From contig CALMVQ010000066.1 in NCBI GenBank assembly GCA_937873135.1, positions 1 to 34,009 on the forward strand: 34,009 nt of DNA. The letters are read 5' to 3'. Both the position numbers and the translations under genes were made by a program. The DNA is from an uncultured Scytonema sp. (GTDB lineage Bacteria; Cyanobacteriota; Cyanobacteriia; Cyanobacteriales; Nostocaceae). Below the pieces are notes generated by a model. That model did not search any database and was not told the origin of the DNA. It saw only the letters and a program-made list of their open reading frames with translations. Positions 16,954 through 24,762 of this stretch are shown piece by piece; within the stretch, counting starts at the first letter, position 1; the number at the start of each line of letters is the position of its first letter.

Positions 16954-18767
16954 CGATACTGTTGAGCTTGGGTTTCAAACAAGTGAGCATAGGTAGCACC
17001 CAACTGCATCAGTTCGTCATGAGTACCACTTTCGACAATTGAACCGTTTGCCATTACATAAATGCGATCTGCCATTTTGACAGTGGATAAGCGATGGCTG
17101 ATGAGGATGGCAGCTTGATTTTTGATCAGTTGCCGGAATTTTTCAAACACTTCGTATTCAGCTTTGGGGTCCATTGCACTCGTAGGTTCGTCCAAGACAA
17201 TCACTTGGGAGTTCCGTAGAAATGCCCGTGCCAATGCTACTTTTTGCCACTGGCCAATGCTGAGTTCTTCTCCTCGGTCAAACAACTTGCCGAGGATAGT
17301 ATCATAACCTTGGGGTAACTTAGCAATCACATCATCAGCACCAGAAAGACGGGCGGCAGCAATTATGCGTTTACGCTCTGGTGCTAGGTCAATGTTGCCC
17401 AACCAAATGTTTTCTTGCGCTGTAAAGTTGTACTTGGCATAGTCTTGGAAAATCACGCTGATTTCCCGGCGTAACTCGGCAATTTTAAATTGGCTGAGGT
17501 CAATATCATCAATACTGATACTGCCAGATGTGGGAGCGTATAATCTGCATAAGAGTTTAATCAAAGTGGTTTTACCGCAACCATTTTCTCCCACCAACGC
17601 CACGACTTCCCCTGGTCGAATCATCAGGTTGATATCTTTAAGTGCCTGACGAGTCGTCGTAGAATATTGGAAACTGACGCGATCAAAGACGATGCCAGAT
17701 TGCATCGGTCGGGGGATGGGTACTGGATCTCCGGGATCGACCAGTTTGGGTTTCAGATCTAGGAATTCATAAAGGTTAGCGAGAAATAGGTTGTCTTCAT
17801 ACAGACCAGACACACTAGTTAATAGACTTTTAAGATTGTTCTGTCCGCGTTGCAATGCCTGGTAATACAAGACGAGATCCCCTAGTTTGAGGACACCTTG
17901 GATAGCTTGATGGACGATGTAAGTAAGCACACCAAACATTAAAATTGCAGCGATCGCCTGGGCCGCAAAGTTAGCTAGAGAACGTGCGGTGAATATGGCT
18001 AAGCTTTCTTTATATATTTGTCGTCGTATCTTCAAATACCACTGACTGAAGTAGGAACCTAAATCAAATAAGCGAATTTCTTTAGCAAATTGGTCTGATG
18101 TCAGCATCCAAGCCAGATACATTCCTTGTCGTTCTTGAGGTGTGACTTTACGCTGCCAACGGTATAAAACACGAGTGTATTTTATCCGCACCAGCATTGA
18201 GGGAAGACCGCCAACAAACAAGATTAACGCAATTGCCCAATGAAGTGACAGTAGCAAGCCAACCATCGCCAGCAAAGAAATACTATTTTGTCCCACCTCT
18301 GCCAAACGATTGAGGATTTGGGGAGGTCGGTAAGGAGCTTCTTGCTGGGCGCGTTGCAGGGTATCGTAGTAGAGAGGGTTCTCGTAGTATTCTAGGTCTG
18401 CTTCTATTGATTTAGCTTGAAGAATGCCCTGCATATAGTCAGTGACCTGCTGCGAGTGGGCAGTATTAACCAGTTCTGTTAAGGAATTGCAAAGCGTAGT
18501 CACGAGGGCAACTGCACCTGTTAAAACAATTAAGAATAATACTTGATGAAAGGCTGCTTCTTTGTCAACCGCATTAAGACCAGCCGCTACTGTGTCTACA
18601 ATAAGTTTAGCGAGATATATGGTGAGTAAAGGCAGGACACCTTGGATGACCAAGAGGACTACGCGAATGATCGTCCAACTACGACTGCTTTGCCAGACTA
18701 AGCGCAATGCAGGCAAAAAGCGCAATGTGTTCTGGAGTTTTTCTTTAAATATTTTGCCTGCTTGCAT
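16950..18767 (-). CDS. ABC exporter (membrane plus ATPase half-transporter) of the lasso locus (D protein)
   Basis: 605 aa. An N-terminal membrane domain of about six helices (residues 30-310) is followed by a nucleotide-binding domain: Walker A GENGCGKTT at 393-401, signature LSIGQWQKVALARA from 502, Walker B VIVLDEPTSAMDP from 522, and H-loop ILISHRLST. There is no C39 peptidase domain, so it exports already cleaved peptide, as McjD-type exporters do. It probably works as a homodimer in the inner membrane. It is the only exporter in the region, follows kinase 2 by 40 bases and overlaps the transferase-RRE gene, and may serve both precursors. Confidence 0.9.
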   Translation of the reverse strand: MQAGKIFKEKLQNTLRFLPALRLVWQSSRSWTIIRVVLLVIQGVLPLLTIYLAKLIVDTVAAGLNAVDKEAAFHQVLFLIVLTGAVALVTTLCNSLTELVNTAHSQQVTDYMQGILQAKSIEADLEYYENPLYYDTLQRAQQEAPYRPPQILNRLAEVGQNSISLLAMVGLLLSLHWAIALILFVGGLPSMLVRIKYTRVLYRWQRKVTPQERQGMYLAWMLTSDQFAKEIRLFDLGSYFSQWYLKIRRQIYKESLAIFTARSLANFAAQAIAAILMFGVLTYIVHQAIQGVLKLGDLVLYYQALQRGQNNLKSLLTSVSGLYEDNLFLANLYEFLDLKPKLVDPGDPVPIPRPMQSGIVFDRVSFQYSTTTRQALKDINLMIRPGEVVALVGENGCGKTTLIKLLCRLYAPTSGSISIDDIDLSQFKIAELRREISVIFQDYAKYNFTAQENIWLGNIDLAPERKRIIAAARLSGADDVIAKLPQGYDTILGKLFDRGEELSIGQWQKVALARAFLRNSQVIVLDEPTSAMDPKAEYEVFEKFRQLIKNQAAILISHRLSTVKMADRIYVMANGSIVESGTHDELMQLGATYAHLFETQAQQYR

Positions 18768-18807
18768 AGGTTAAATTTTTTGTTCAAAAGATGTTACTTT
18801 TTACACT

Positions 18808-19713
18808 TTAGATAGTACAAACAGCCTCTTTAATATCTTCCTCAATTAACTTCACTAAATCTGGAAGTGCATCTAAGGAAAATCTTCTTTGCAACCGACA
18901 TACAGAGACCTGCTTAACTAACCTTTGACACTGTTCAAAGTGTGCTTTGGTAAAGTCTGGAGTTTGCAGTAGGTTAACAGCGTGAGAATATCGCACTAAA
19001 TCTAAGAAAGCATTTACCGGATGCAATGGTTCGATGCTATGTTGAGTTCCTTTGTCTAGCACGTAAAGACGCTTAAGTGGTAAAGGTTTTTGGCAAAAGC
19101 CTTCGGTAAAGCGGTGAACTAGCTTTTCTGTCATTGAATGTTGAAGCGGTAAATTTTTTGGAGTGTGCCCCACAGAAGTCGCAGCATCAGACCATAACTT
19201 AATCTGGGGAAATCCTGGAAATACGATGGGTTGCTCAACATCCATCTTTACTGCCATCAAATCATCTGTGAGGATATTGTAGCCTTTGGTGTGGAAGGCT
19301 TCAGCCAGCGTTGACTTTCCCCATCTAGAATGACCCAAAAAGGCAACGGCAGTATTTTCTAGTCTCACACAACTTGCGTGCAGTACCAGAAATCGCCGCT
19401 GCCGAAGTAATACAGACAGAGAAGGTCCTAGGATCACGGAGCGAATGACTGCTTCCTCAATTCCTGGGACTGGTTCAATGACAATCTGCCGTCCATTCTG
19501 TACAAAAAACTTACCCACCTTTAGCTCTCCAAGAAAAGAATCGCCTAGAAAGGAGTTTCCCCCATCTATTGCCGAATGCTCTCTTGGACTTAACTTACGT
19601 AGATGAATAATTACATCTGGTGACCGACCCACAATATTATCGTCTGATAATATTAACTCAGGCAAAGGTATCTCAGAGTGAATGCACAGATTATAGGCAG
19701 AGTATGCAAGCAT
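18808..19713 (-). CDS. HPr-kinase-like lasso precursor kinase, copy 2
   Basis: 301 aa, parallel to copy 1 along its length (SAYNLCIHSEIPLPEL; LVLHASCVRLENTAVAFLG; GYNILTDDLMAV; FPQIKLWSDAATSVGHTP). The P-loop reads GHSRWGKST, which keeps the general Walker A pattern GxxxxGKST but has Arg where copy 1 and HPr kinases have Gly (GESGWGKST). His in VLHAS and the Asp-Asp pair are kept. It would phosphorylate precursor A2, which has no C-terminal Ser (it ends TPAGK). It lies 166 bases after A2 and 40 bases before the exporter on the same strand. Confidence 0.84.
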   Translation of the reverse strand: MLAYSAYNLCIHSEIPLPELILSDDNIVGRSPDVIIHLRKLSPREHSAIDGGNSFLGDSFLGELKVGKFFVQNGRQIVIEPVPGIEEAVIRSVILGPSLSVLLRQRRFLVLHASCVRLENTAVAFLGHSRWGKSTLAEAFHTKGYNILTDDLMAVKMDVEQPIVFPGFPQIKLWSDAATSVGHTPKNLPLQHSMTEKLVHRFTEGFCQKPLPLKRLYVLDKGTQHSIEPLHPVNAFLDLVRYSHAVNLLQTPDFTKAHFEQCQRLVKQVSVCRLQRRFSLDALPDLVKLIEEDIKEAVCTI

Positions 19714-19879
19714 TTTTATTGGCTTTTGACTACATCATTATAGAATTAGCCCTAGTCTTGGTAAGAGTGAGTGCTTTAGTTCAACACACCGTATGTAGGT
19801 CTATAGTGCCTGAGATCTTTAGAACTACCAGTCGCTAGGGGCTAATACCTAATGACTGTTGATTTCAGACTTTCCAGAA

Positions 19880-20068
19880 TTACTTACCTGCAGGTGTACA
19901 AGTTTGGAAAGTCTGGGTAGCACAGGCGTTAATTGAACCAGTACCAGTGGCAACAGTATTTCCATCTGGTCCTTTGAACGTATCTCCAGGTCCATTTCCA
20001 AAGTATTTGGTCATTTCAGCTACTGTGGCATGGTTGATCAGTTTTGGCGCTGCGTAAATTTTCTTCAT
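19880..20068 (-). CDS. Lasso peptide precursor A2
   Basis: 62 aa from the ATG at 20068, which has AAGGAA upstream; the longer frame to 20194 begins in the intergenic region and lacks leader features. The leader MKKIYAAPKLINHATVAEMT keeps Tyr5, Pro8, Leu10 and Thr20, but the conserved Gly14 is Ala. Cleavage after Lys21 gives a core starting with Tyr and carrying Asp at position 8 (YFGNGPGD), so an eight-residue Tyr1-Asp8 ring is predicted. The tail of about 33 residues includes two Cys (Cys49 and Cys57, seven residues between), which could form a disulfide in the tail. Both cores share Phe2-Gly3 and the D-T-F step after the ring. Confidence 0.87.
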   Translation of the reverse strand: MKKIYAAPKLINHATVAEMTKYFGNGPGDTFKGPDGNTVATGTGSINACATQTFQTCTPAGK

Positions 20069-20174
20069 TGTGCTGATTCCTTGTGTAGTTGGTTGTGTTT
20101 CATGGTAGACACACCCAATTTCAATATGATTAAAATAGATAAAAATTCGATATAATTTGCCGATCCAATTAGTT

Positions 20175-22202
20175 CTACTGCTTGAATTGGACACGATTTA
20201 GCCAAACAGTCAACATGACTGCTTTCCAGATATCTAACGCTATAGATCTTTCAGCCGACTTCAAGTCATGAGCGGATATCAGTTGTTTATATGCTTTTCT
20301 CAAGCCCTTTGTATCGACATAAGCGGTGATGCTGTCTAAGTGATTTTGCATCACATCATCCACAAGATCTCGGTTAAGTGTGAGCAGCCCGTACAAAAAA
20401 CTAGGAGACATATTGGCTTTTCCTCGTCGCCACTGTACTTGTTCGGGAATGATATTATTCATAGCGCGACGCATAACCAGGCGAGACCATCCCTGATTAA
20501 GTTTCTGTTCTGGAGGCAAGGACAGACAAAATTCCAGCAATCTTTTATCCATAAAAGGGTGACGTGCTTCAATCGAAAACGCTGTAGATGATTTTTCTAA
20601 CATTTCCATTGCATACGTCACCGAACCTGAAGTGATAACACCCCAGTGATGCTTTTTTTCTGTCACAGGAAGATTCTCCGATGATTCATTTAGCTCTTGA
20701 ATACGCTTTTTCCAGCCAATTTTTTTGGCAAAGCTAGGTTTAAGCAGCCAGTCACTGTTACTCCAAGGTTCACTACGTCGGCGTATTCTCTGCCAAGCTT
20801 GCCGTAGAAGTTTTGGCAGCAAGGGCTTTAGACCGTGATGCAGAAAAATCTGCCGTTGTGAAATCTCGAAATGTTCAGCTACTTCTTTAGCTGCTTTGGT
20901 AAAAGCCAGCCAGTTGGATTTACGCGCCAACTCTTGCAAATAAGTCAGACCATACTGCTGAAGAATATCTAGAGATGAACTACTGATGAGTTTAGAAATC
21001 TCATCAGCTTCTTTTGCAAAGGTTCTCCACTCACCAATTCGGGCCAATTGCATTAGATACCCCTCGCCATGAGACAAAGTTGAATCACCGTCAAAGCCGG
21101 TGAGGACAATACGTATCCCCTCATTCTGAGCAGCACGGTTGGGTCCCCAAACAAGAAAATGGGTAGGTCCAAAAAAGACCTCTTCGTGGTAAGAAAAAAT
21201 CTGGTCTAGCTCAGATAGAGGACCCATTTGGTCTGCATACACATAGTGAGGAATCATCCCACCTTGGGCGAGTACTGTGTTGATAAAAGAACGCTCGTCA
21301 CATTGGCTAACACTGTCAAAAATGTTGGAAAAAGTGTGTAAGTGGCGATTTTCTTCCTGTAGAAGTTTTCGCGCCATACAAGTGACAGAGGATGAATCTA
21401 ACCCACCACTTAAATGAGAACCTATTGGGAAGGCACTACGCAGACGGCATTGCACCGCCTCGGTAAATATTTCGCGCAAAGCCTCAGCGTACTCTTCATC
21501 AGAATTTAGCCGCAGTTCGCGATCTGGGTCAAGAGTCCAGTAAGATTTTATTTGTATTCCTTGGAGATTAACTGTAAGACTACAGGCAGCTGGAAGTCGC
21601 AATATTCTTTGATAAAATGTGCTGGACTTATCTTCTAGCATTACTGCCAGATATTCGCCTATTTTCACCTCATTAAGCGTGCGCGGTACTTCCTTTAAGC
21701 ATAAAAGTGCCTTGATCTCAGAACTAAAAGTAAAAATCTCACCTGGTTGATGATAATAGTAGAAGGGCTTTATACCCATATGATCTCTAGCACAGAACAG
21801 AGACTGTTTGCGTTTGTCCCATATGGCAAAGGCAAAATCACCGATTAGATGTTCTGGACATTCCTCACCCCATTTCTCGTAAGCAGCCAAGATGAACTGG
21901 CTATCCGTAATTTTTTCAGGTGGACAGTTATCAAAATCTAAATCAGAGATAAGTTCATCGCGATTGTCTATGCGAGCATCAGATGTCATCACTAAATTGC
22001 CAGCCTGATATCTTAGAGGCAGATTTTCTAGCAATGATTCAGGCGTTGTCCACAGCATTCGATGCCCAAAACCAATTGACTTATCAACCCAGATATCTGC
22101 ACCATCAGGTCCTCGGTGTGCTAACACTTCAAGCATCAGTCCCAAATCTTCACGGTCTACTGAGCAATCGTCGAGATAGTAGATACCCATGATGGCACTC
22201 AT
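20175..22202 (-). CDS. Lasso cyclase, asparagine-synthetase-like (McjC/C protein), copy 2
   Basis: 675 aa. The N-terminal glutaminase-like domain begins MSAIMGIYYLDDCSV with Ser at position 2 in place of the catalytic Cys, and keeps AHRGPDGADIW. The ATP pyrophosphatase loop is GSHLSGGLDSSSVTC near residues 262-276, with LTGFDGDSTLSHG further on. It activates the ring Asp side chain of A2 and forms the macrolactam. Its start codon overlaps the B2 stop (ATGA at 22199-22202), and A2 follows after 107 bases. The close match with cyclase 1 in length, start and motif spacing shows a duplication followed by divergence. Confidence 0.92.
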   Translation of the reverse strand: MSAIMGIYYLDDCSVDREDLGLMLEVLAHRGPDGADIWVDKSIGFGHRMLWTTPESLLENLPLRYQAGNLVMTSDARIDNRDELISDLDFDNCPPEKITDSQFILAAYEKWGEECPEHLIGDFAFAIWDKRKQSLFCARDHMGIKPFYYYHQPGEIFTFSSEIKALLCLKEVPRTLNEVKIGEYLAVMLEDKSSTFYQRILRLPAACSLTVNLQGIQIKSYWTLDPDRELRLNSDEEYAEALREIFTEAVQCRLRSAFPIGSHLSGGLDSSSVTCMARKLLQEENRHLHTFSNIFDSVSQCDERSFINTVLAQGGMIPHYVYADQMGPLSELDQIFSYHEEVFFGPTHFLVWGPNRAAQNEGIRIVLTGFDGDSTLSHGEGYLMQLARIGEWRTFAKEADEISKLISSSSLDILQQYGLTYLQELARKSNWLAFTKAAKEVAEHFEISQRQIFLHHGLKPLLPKLLRQAWQRIRRRSEPWSNSDWLLKPSFAKKIGWKKRIQELNESSENLPVTEKKHHWGVITSGSVTYAMEMLEKSSTAFSIEARHPFMDKRLLEFCLSLPPEQKLNQGWSRLVMRRAMNNIIPEQVQWRRGKANMSPSFLYGLLTLNRDLVDDVMQNHLDSITAYVDTKGLRKAYKQLISAHDLKSAERSIALDIWKAVMLTVWLNRVQFKQ

Positions 22203-22651
22203 AACTTAGCTCCTTCAAAAGATGGCAGTGGAATAAACCGATAAAGGTCTGTAAGATGACCGATCGCCACCTGTCCCTGATACTCAATCCAAGCATGAGC
22301 TTCTAGTGTTCCTCCCTGTCCTTTGGCGACGCCAATGCGGAGTTCAGGATGGTAACCGTAACTGTTCATTAGCACTTGAGTCGTTAAAGCACGCGCAAGG
22401 CACTTCGCACTACCAGGCATATAGCGTGTCGCTACGTTAACAGCCCAGACAATTTTGCTGATAAAAATTTGGTTTTCAGGCAAAGTGGGGAGGTAAAAGT
22501 TCAGGTTACTAATCTTTTGCAACAGTTTCAGTAAGTTCCCAAAAGGTAAAAGCCTTAGCCCTAGCCTGATGACTCCCAGCAAAATAAAGGTGATGGCCAA
22601 GAGATATAGATCGCCCCCTGTTAGCCTAAACAAGTTATGCAGTTGTCTCAT
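22199..22651 (-). CDS. Lasso leader peptidase B2 (transglutaminase-like), the only intact copy
   Basis: 150 aa from the ATG at 22651, which has GAGG six bases upstream; the frame opens 12 bases earlier only at TTG. The N-terminal part is hydrophobic (DLYLLAITFILLGVIRLGL), as is common in cyanobacterial B2. The catalytic region shows MPGSAKCLARAL, with the Cys nucleophile at about residue 84, and LEAHAWIEYQG with the catalytic His at about 119. It cuts the leader off the precursor bound by B1. It overlaps B1 by 17 bases and cyclase 2 by four, so the three are tightly coupled. Since copy 1 of B2 is ruined, this protein probably serves both precursors. Confidence 0.9.
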   Translation of the reverse strand: MRQLHNLFRLTGGDLYLLAITFILLGVIRLGLRLLPFGNLLKLLQKISNLNFYLPTLPENQIFISKIVWAVNVATRYMPGSAKCLARALTTQVLMNSYGYHPELRIGVAKGQGGTLEAHAWIEYQGQVAIGHLTDLYRFIPLPSFEGAKL

Positions 22652-22949
22652 CGCGAACCTCAATCAGCCCTGCGGCTTCGAGATTGTGAAGCAGTGCTAA
22701 CAAATCCTGAGTGCAAACGGATGGTTCCACTTCGTATTCTGAAATCAGCATCTGTTTCACATCCAGAACTGATTTTGGTTGCTGAATCAAATTCCAAATC
22801 CGCGCTCCCACCTCATTTAAACCGTGGTACACTCCTGACTGGAGACTGAGAACGACTGCCTCCCCTCCAAGATCGGAAGAGATTTGATCTGACGCTGCTA
22901 CCACTATCGATGATTCAGAAATCTTGGACTCTAGTTGTTTCAAAGTCAT
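22635..22949 (-). CDS. Lasso leader-binding protein B1 (PqqD-like RRE), copy 2
   Basis: 104 aa from the ATG at 22949; the frame extends six bases further only to a TTG, and AAAAGGAA lies upstream of the ATG. The sequence MTLKQLESKISESS...VLSLQSGVYHGLNEVGARIW...LEAAGLIEVRDETTA is a standard PqqD-like RRE of about 100 residues: a three-stranded start that binds the leader, then a helical part. It captures the Tyr-Pro-Leu-Gly leader and feeds the B2 protease. It is the first gene of the copy 2 operon and nearly identical in its middle part to copy 1 (LNEVGARIWNLIQ in both). Confidence 0.9.
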   Translation of the reverse strand: MTLKQLESKISESSIVVAASDQISSDLGGEAVVLSLQSGVYHGLNEVGARIWNLIQQPKSVLDVKQMLISEYEVEPSVCTQDLLALLHNLEAAGLIEVRDETTA

Positions 22950-23685
22950 ATTCAAAAAAATTCCTTTTGGTTATGCATGTAAGCTTCCTTTGAGGTCATA
23001 TAGTTGTCTTTTCACAACTTCCCAAAAAGTTTGTTTTGATTATCTCTGTGGGATCTCAAACTGTTTGCCTGACCTCAGGTGTTTCCACCCGTATTTTTAG
23101 TCCGGCTTGTGCAAATTATACTACCTCCACAAACAGCTTCGCCCTTCACTAGTTTGCCTGGAAACACTAGTGGTCAGGTTTTGAGGATAACTGATTGAAT
23201 GATTCAGACGCTGGTAGATGTAATGTAAACGGTCGGCCCTGTATGCAATTTTTCCAATTTCCTTCAAGGTGCGCTCTTACAGAACACAGCAGTAGATTGC
23301 ACTATGATCGTAAACCCAGTATTTAAAACTTCTACTGTACTTACGTATGTCTATATTATTGCAAACTCTACACTATTCCCTTTTAGATGCTTAAGCTTTA
23401 TAGAAAAAATATGATCTCTTAAAGAATATGTAAATATGTCATGAAAGCTTCATTAAGGGATTTCAATTAGGTATAAAGATACAAAAGTGTATTTTTTATA
23501 ACTCTATAAATAAGTAAAACCAAAAAATAAATAATTATCTAACATTATGAACATCTTTCTTTAGGTAGACATTTAAAAAAACAAGTAAATTTTTTACTGG
23601 AATTCAAACTCAGCTGTTGGGAGACAAAGAAACTGTTGGCAGTGAATGCGATCGCACTTCAGGCTTGACTTTGGCCATCAGCGGT
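22950..23685 (-). promoter_or_regulatory. Leader/promoter region of lasso copy 2
   Basis: 736-base gap without a gene. The part 23171-23420 matches the region upstream of copy 1 (see 15201-15765), including the block at 23336-23355 and the minus-strand order TTGCAA, about 19 bases, TACAGT. If transcription starts there, the B1 mRNA would have an untranslated leader of nearly 400 bases, long enough for RNA structure. The remainder (23421-23685) is AT-rich; I see nothing in it except a HIP1 site at 23648. Confidence 0.55.
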
Positions 23686-24003
23686 TCACACTTCATCTTT
23701 TTTGAGTAAAGCCATCCACATATCAGGCGGATCGGAGTAATAGTCAATTTCCTCTACTTGGTATATACAAGCACCAAATCCGTTTTGTAAAATGATGTAA
23801 TCCCCACTTTTTATACCTCTACCCTGTCCTGTCATATAACCTCTTGTCTGGTTTTCTGTAGGTTCAAATACATAATCACGGCCACAAACCAATCGGGTAT
23901 AGTCGTGAGTTTTGTTCTTCTGCTGTTTTGATTTAGTTGATATTAACTTAACAAGCGATGAAAGAATCACACTGAGGTTGATGCCTGACCCGGTAGAAAA
24001 CAT
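23686..24003 (-). CDS. Small protein of unknown function
   Basis: 105 aa. The N-terminal 30 residues look like a weakly hydrophobic helix plus Lys/Gln-rich linker (KLISTKSKQQKNKTHDYTR). The C-terminal part, GIKSGDYIILQNGFGACIYQ followed by VEEIDYYSDPPDMWMALLKK, reads as a small beta-rich domain of the type seen in short cyanobacterial conserved proteins. I do not recognise a family. No clear ribosome-binding site precedes the ATG at 24003. It sits upstream of the lasso promoter region on the same strand, and no functional link is evident. Confidence 0.6.
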   Translation of the reverse strand: MFSTGSGINLSVILSSLVKLISTKSKQQKNKTHDYTRLVCGRDYVFEPTENQTRGYMTGQGRGIKSGDYIILQNGFGACIYQVEEIDYYSDPPDMWMALLKKDEV

Positions 24004-24650
24004 AAAACAGTAGGATAAAGATAATGTTTACAATCGCACTTCGGGCGTTATCAATCGCTCTAGTCCGATGGAGCATAAGCTCGCACCAATTATAAGCGGC
24101 TACAGGTAGTTGACACGAGCGACTTTATCAAGACGACAGGAGTTAGAATCCAGAATGGATTTTGGTGTGTTGGCGCGGATAAATCAAAGGGTTGTCGCCT
24201 GTAACTTTTTAAAGGGAGCCATCCCTGTGCTTTGGTTATCAAAGTGAACGAAGTAGCCTGGGGAGTTCCGATCTTCAAAGGCTAGCTGAACCGTATTGGT
24301 TTATAAATGGCATCTTGGAAAAGCTCCTTAACTCTTGTCAACCTTACAGCCACTTTCACATAAATGAACCACACTGTTTGTAAGGGCGAACAGCCGTAAG
24401 AAAGCGGGAACGCTTGAAAGTGAAAGCCCCTAAGACTGTGGTCGATGTACCTGAAAATTGCTGTAATTCATTTGCTGCTAATGGTTTAGATATGACAGGA
24501 AAAGCTGTTGAAAAAACAGTTTGACAGCAAAATTAGCTTGTTGTTGACGATATTTGAGGTTAAATCTCTGAATATTTCCCCTAAATCGCCTTTAAAAGCA
24601 CTTGACAAGACCCCGGTGATCGCTGCTATATTAATAAGCGTTGCAATTGT
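24004..24650. other. 647-base gap before tRNA-Gln: decayed sequence
   Basis: No intact gene. It contains a fragment of the dispersed GGGCGAACAGCCG element (24384-24396), a short open stretch on the plus strand at 24420-24524 that reads like protein but has no good start, a hairpin-like AAGCTGTTGAAAAAACAGTTT (24501-24521), and the tRNA promoter at its right end. Confidence 0.4.
24602..24632 (+). promoter_or_regulatory. Promoter of tRNA-Gln
   Basis: Consensus -35 TTGACA at 24602-24607 and a -10-like TATATT at 24627-24632 (spacing 19; an overlapping GCTATA gives 17). The -10 lies about 18 bases upstream of the mature tRNA 5' end. Confidence 0.6.
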
Positions 24651-24722
24651 TGGGGCGTAGCCAAGTGGTAAGGCAGCGGGTTTTGGTCCCGCCATCCCTA
24701 GGTTCGAATCCTAGCGCCCCAG
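24651..24722 (+). tRNA. tRNA-Gln (anticodon UUG)
   Basis: 72 bases fold as a tRNA. Acceptor arm TGGGGCG pairs with CGCCCCA, with discriminator G. The D-arm region is CCAAGTGGTAAGGC, the anticodon arm GCGGG-TTTTGGT-CCCGC has TTG at the anticodon, and the T-arm is CTAGG-TTCGAAT-CCTAG. The 3' CCA is not encoded. Confidence 0.95.
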
Positions 24723-24727
24723 TTTAT

Positions 24728-24762
24728 TAGGTTAAGAGATCACGCTTAACCTATAGGTTTTT
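24728..24762 (+). terminator. Rho-independent terminator after tRNA-Gln
   Basis: Perfect nine-base stem TAGGTTAAG / CTTAACCTA (24728-24736 and 24745-24753) with an eight-base loop, followed by TAGGTTTTT. It starts six bases after the tRNA end. Confidence 0.65.

Noticed and set aside
11015-19713. HPr kinases as carbon catabolite regulators
   Set aside because: There is no HPr or PTS gene nearby, the N-terminal part differs from HprK, and both copies follow lasso precursors.
20069-20194. N-terminal extension of precursor A2 to 104 residues
   Set aside because: The extra residues lie in the intergenic stretch, lack leader features, and a ribosome-binding site precedes the ATG at 20068.
12595-22202. 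The two asparagine-synthetase-like genes as ordinary asparagine synthetases
   Set aside because: Both lack the catalytic Cys after Met1 (Ser instead), and both sit between a B1/B2 pair and a lasso precursor.
14844-22949. PqqD-like proteins as evidence for PQQ biosynthesis
   Set aside because: No PqqA, PqqB, PqqC or PqqE genes are present; the neighbours are lasso genes, where PqqD-like proteins are leader-binding B1.
24651-24722. tRNA-Gln as an attachment site with a copy of its 3' end at the left of the lasso region
   Set aside because: I looked for GGTTCGAATCCTAG-like sequence around 8.9-11 kb and found none; no integrase gene is present.
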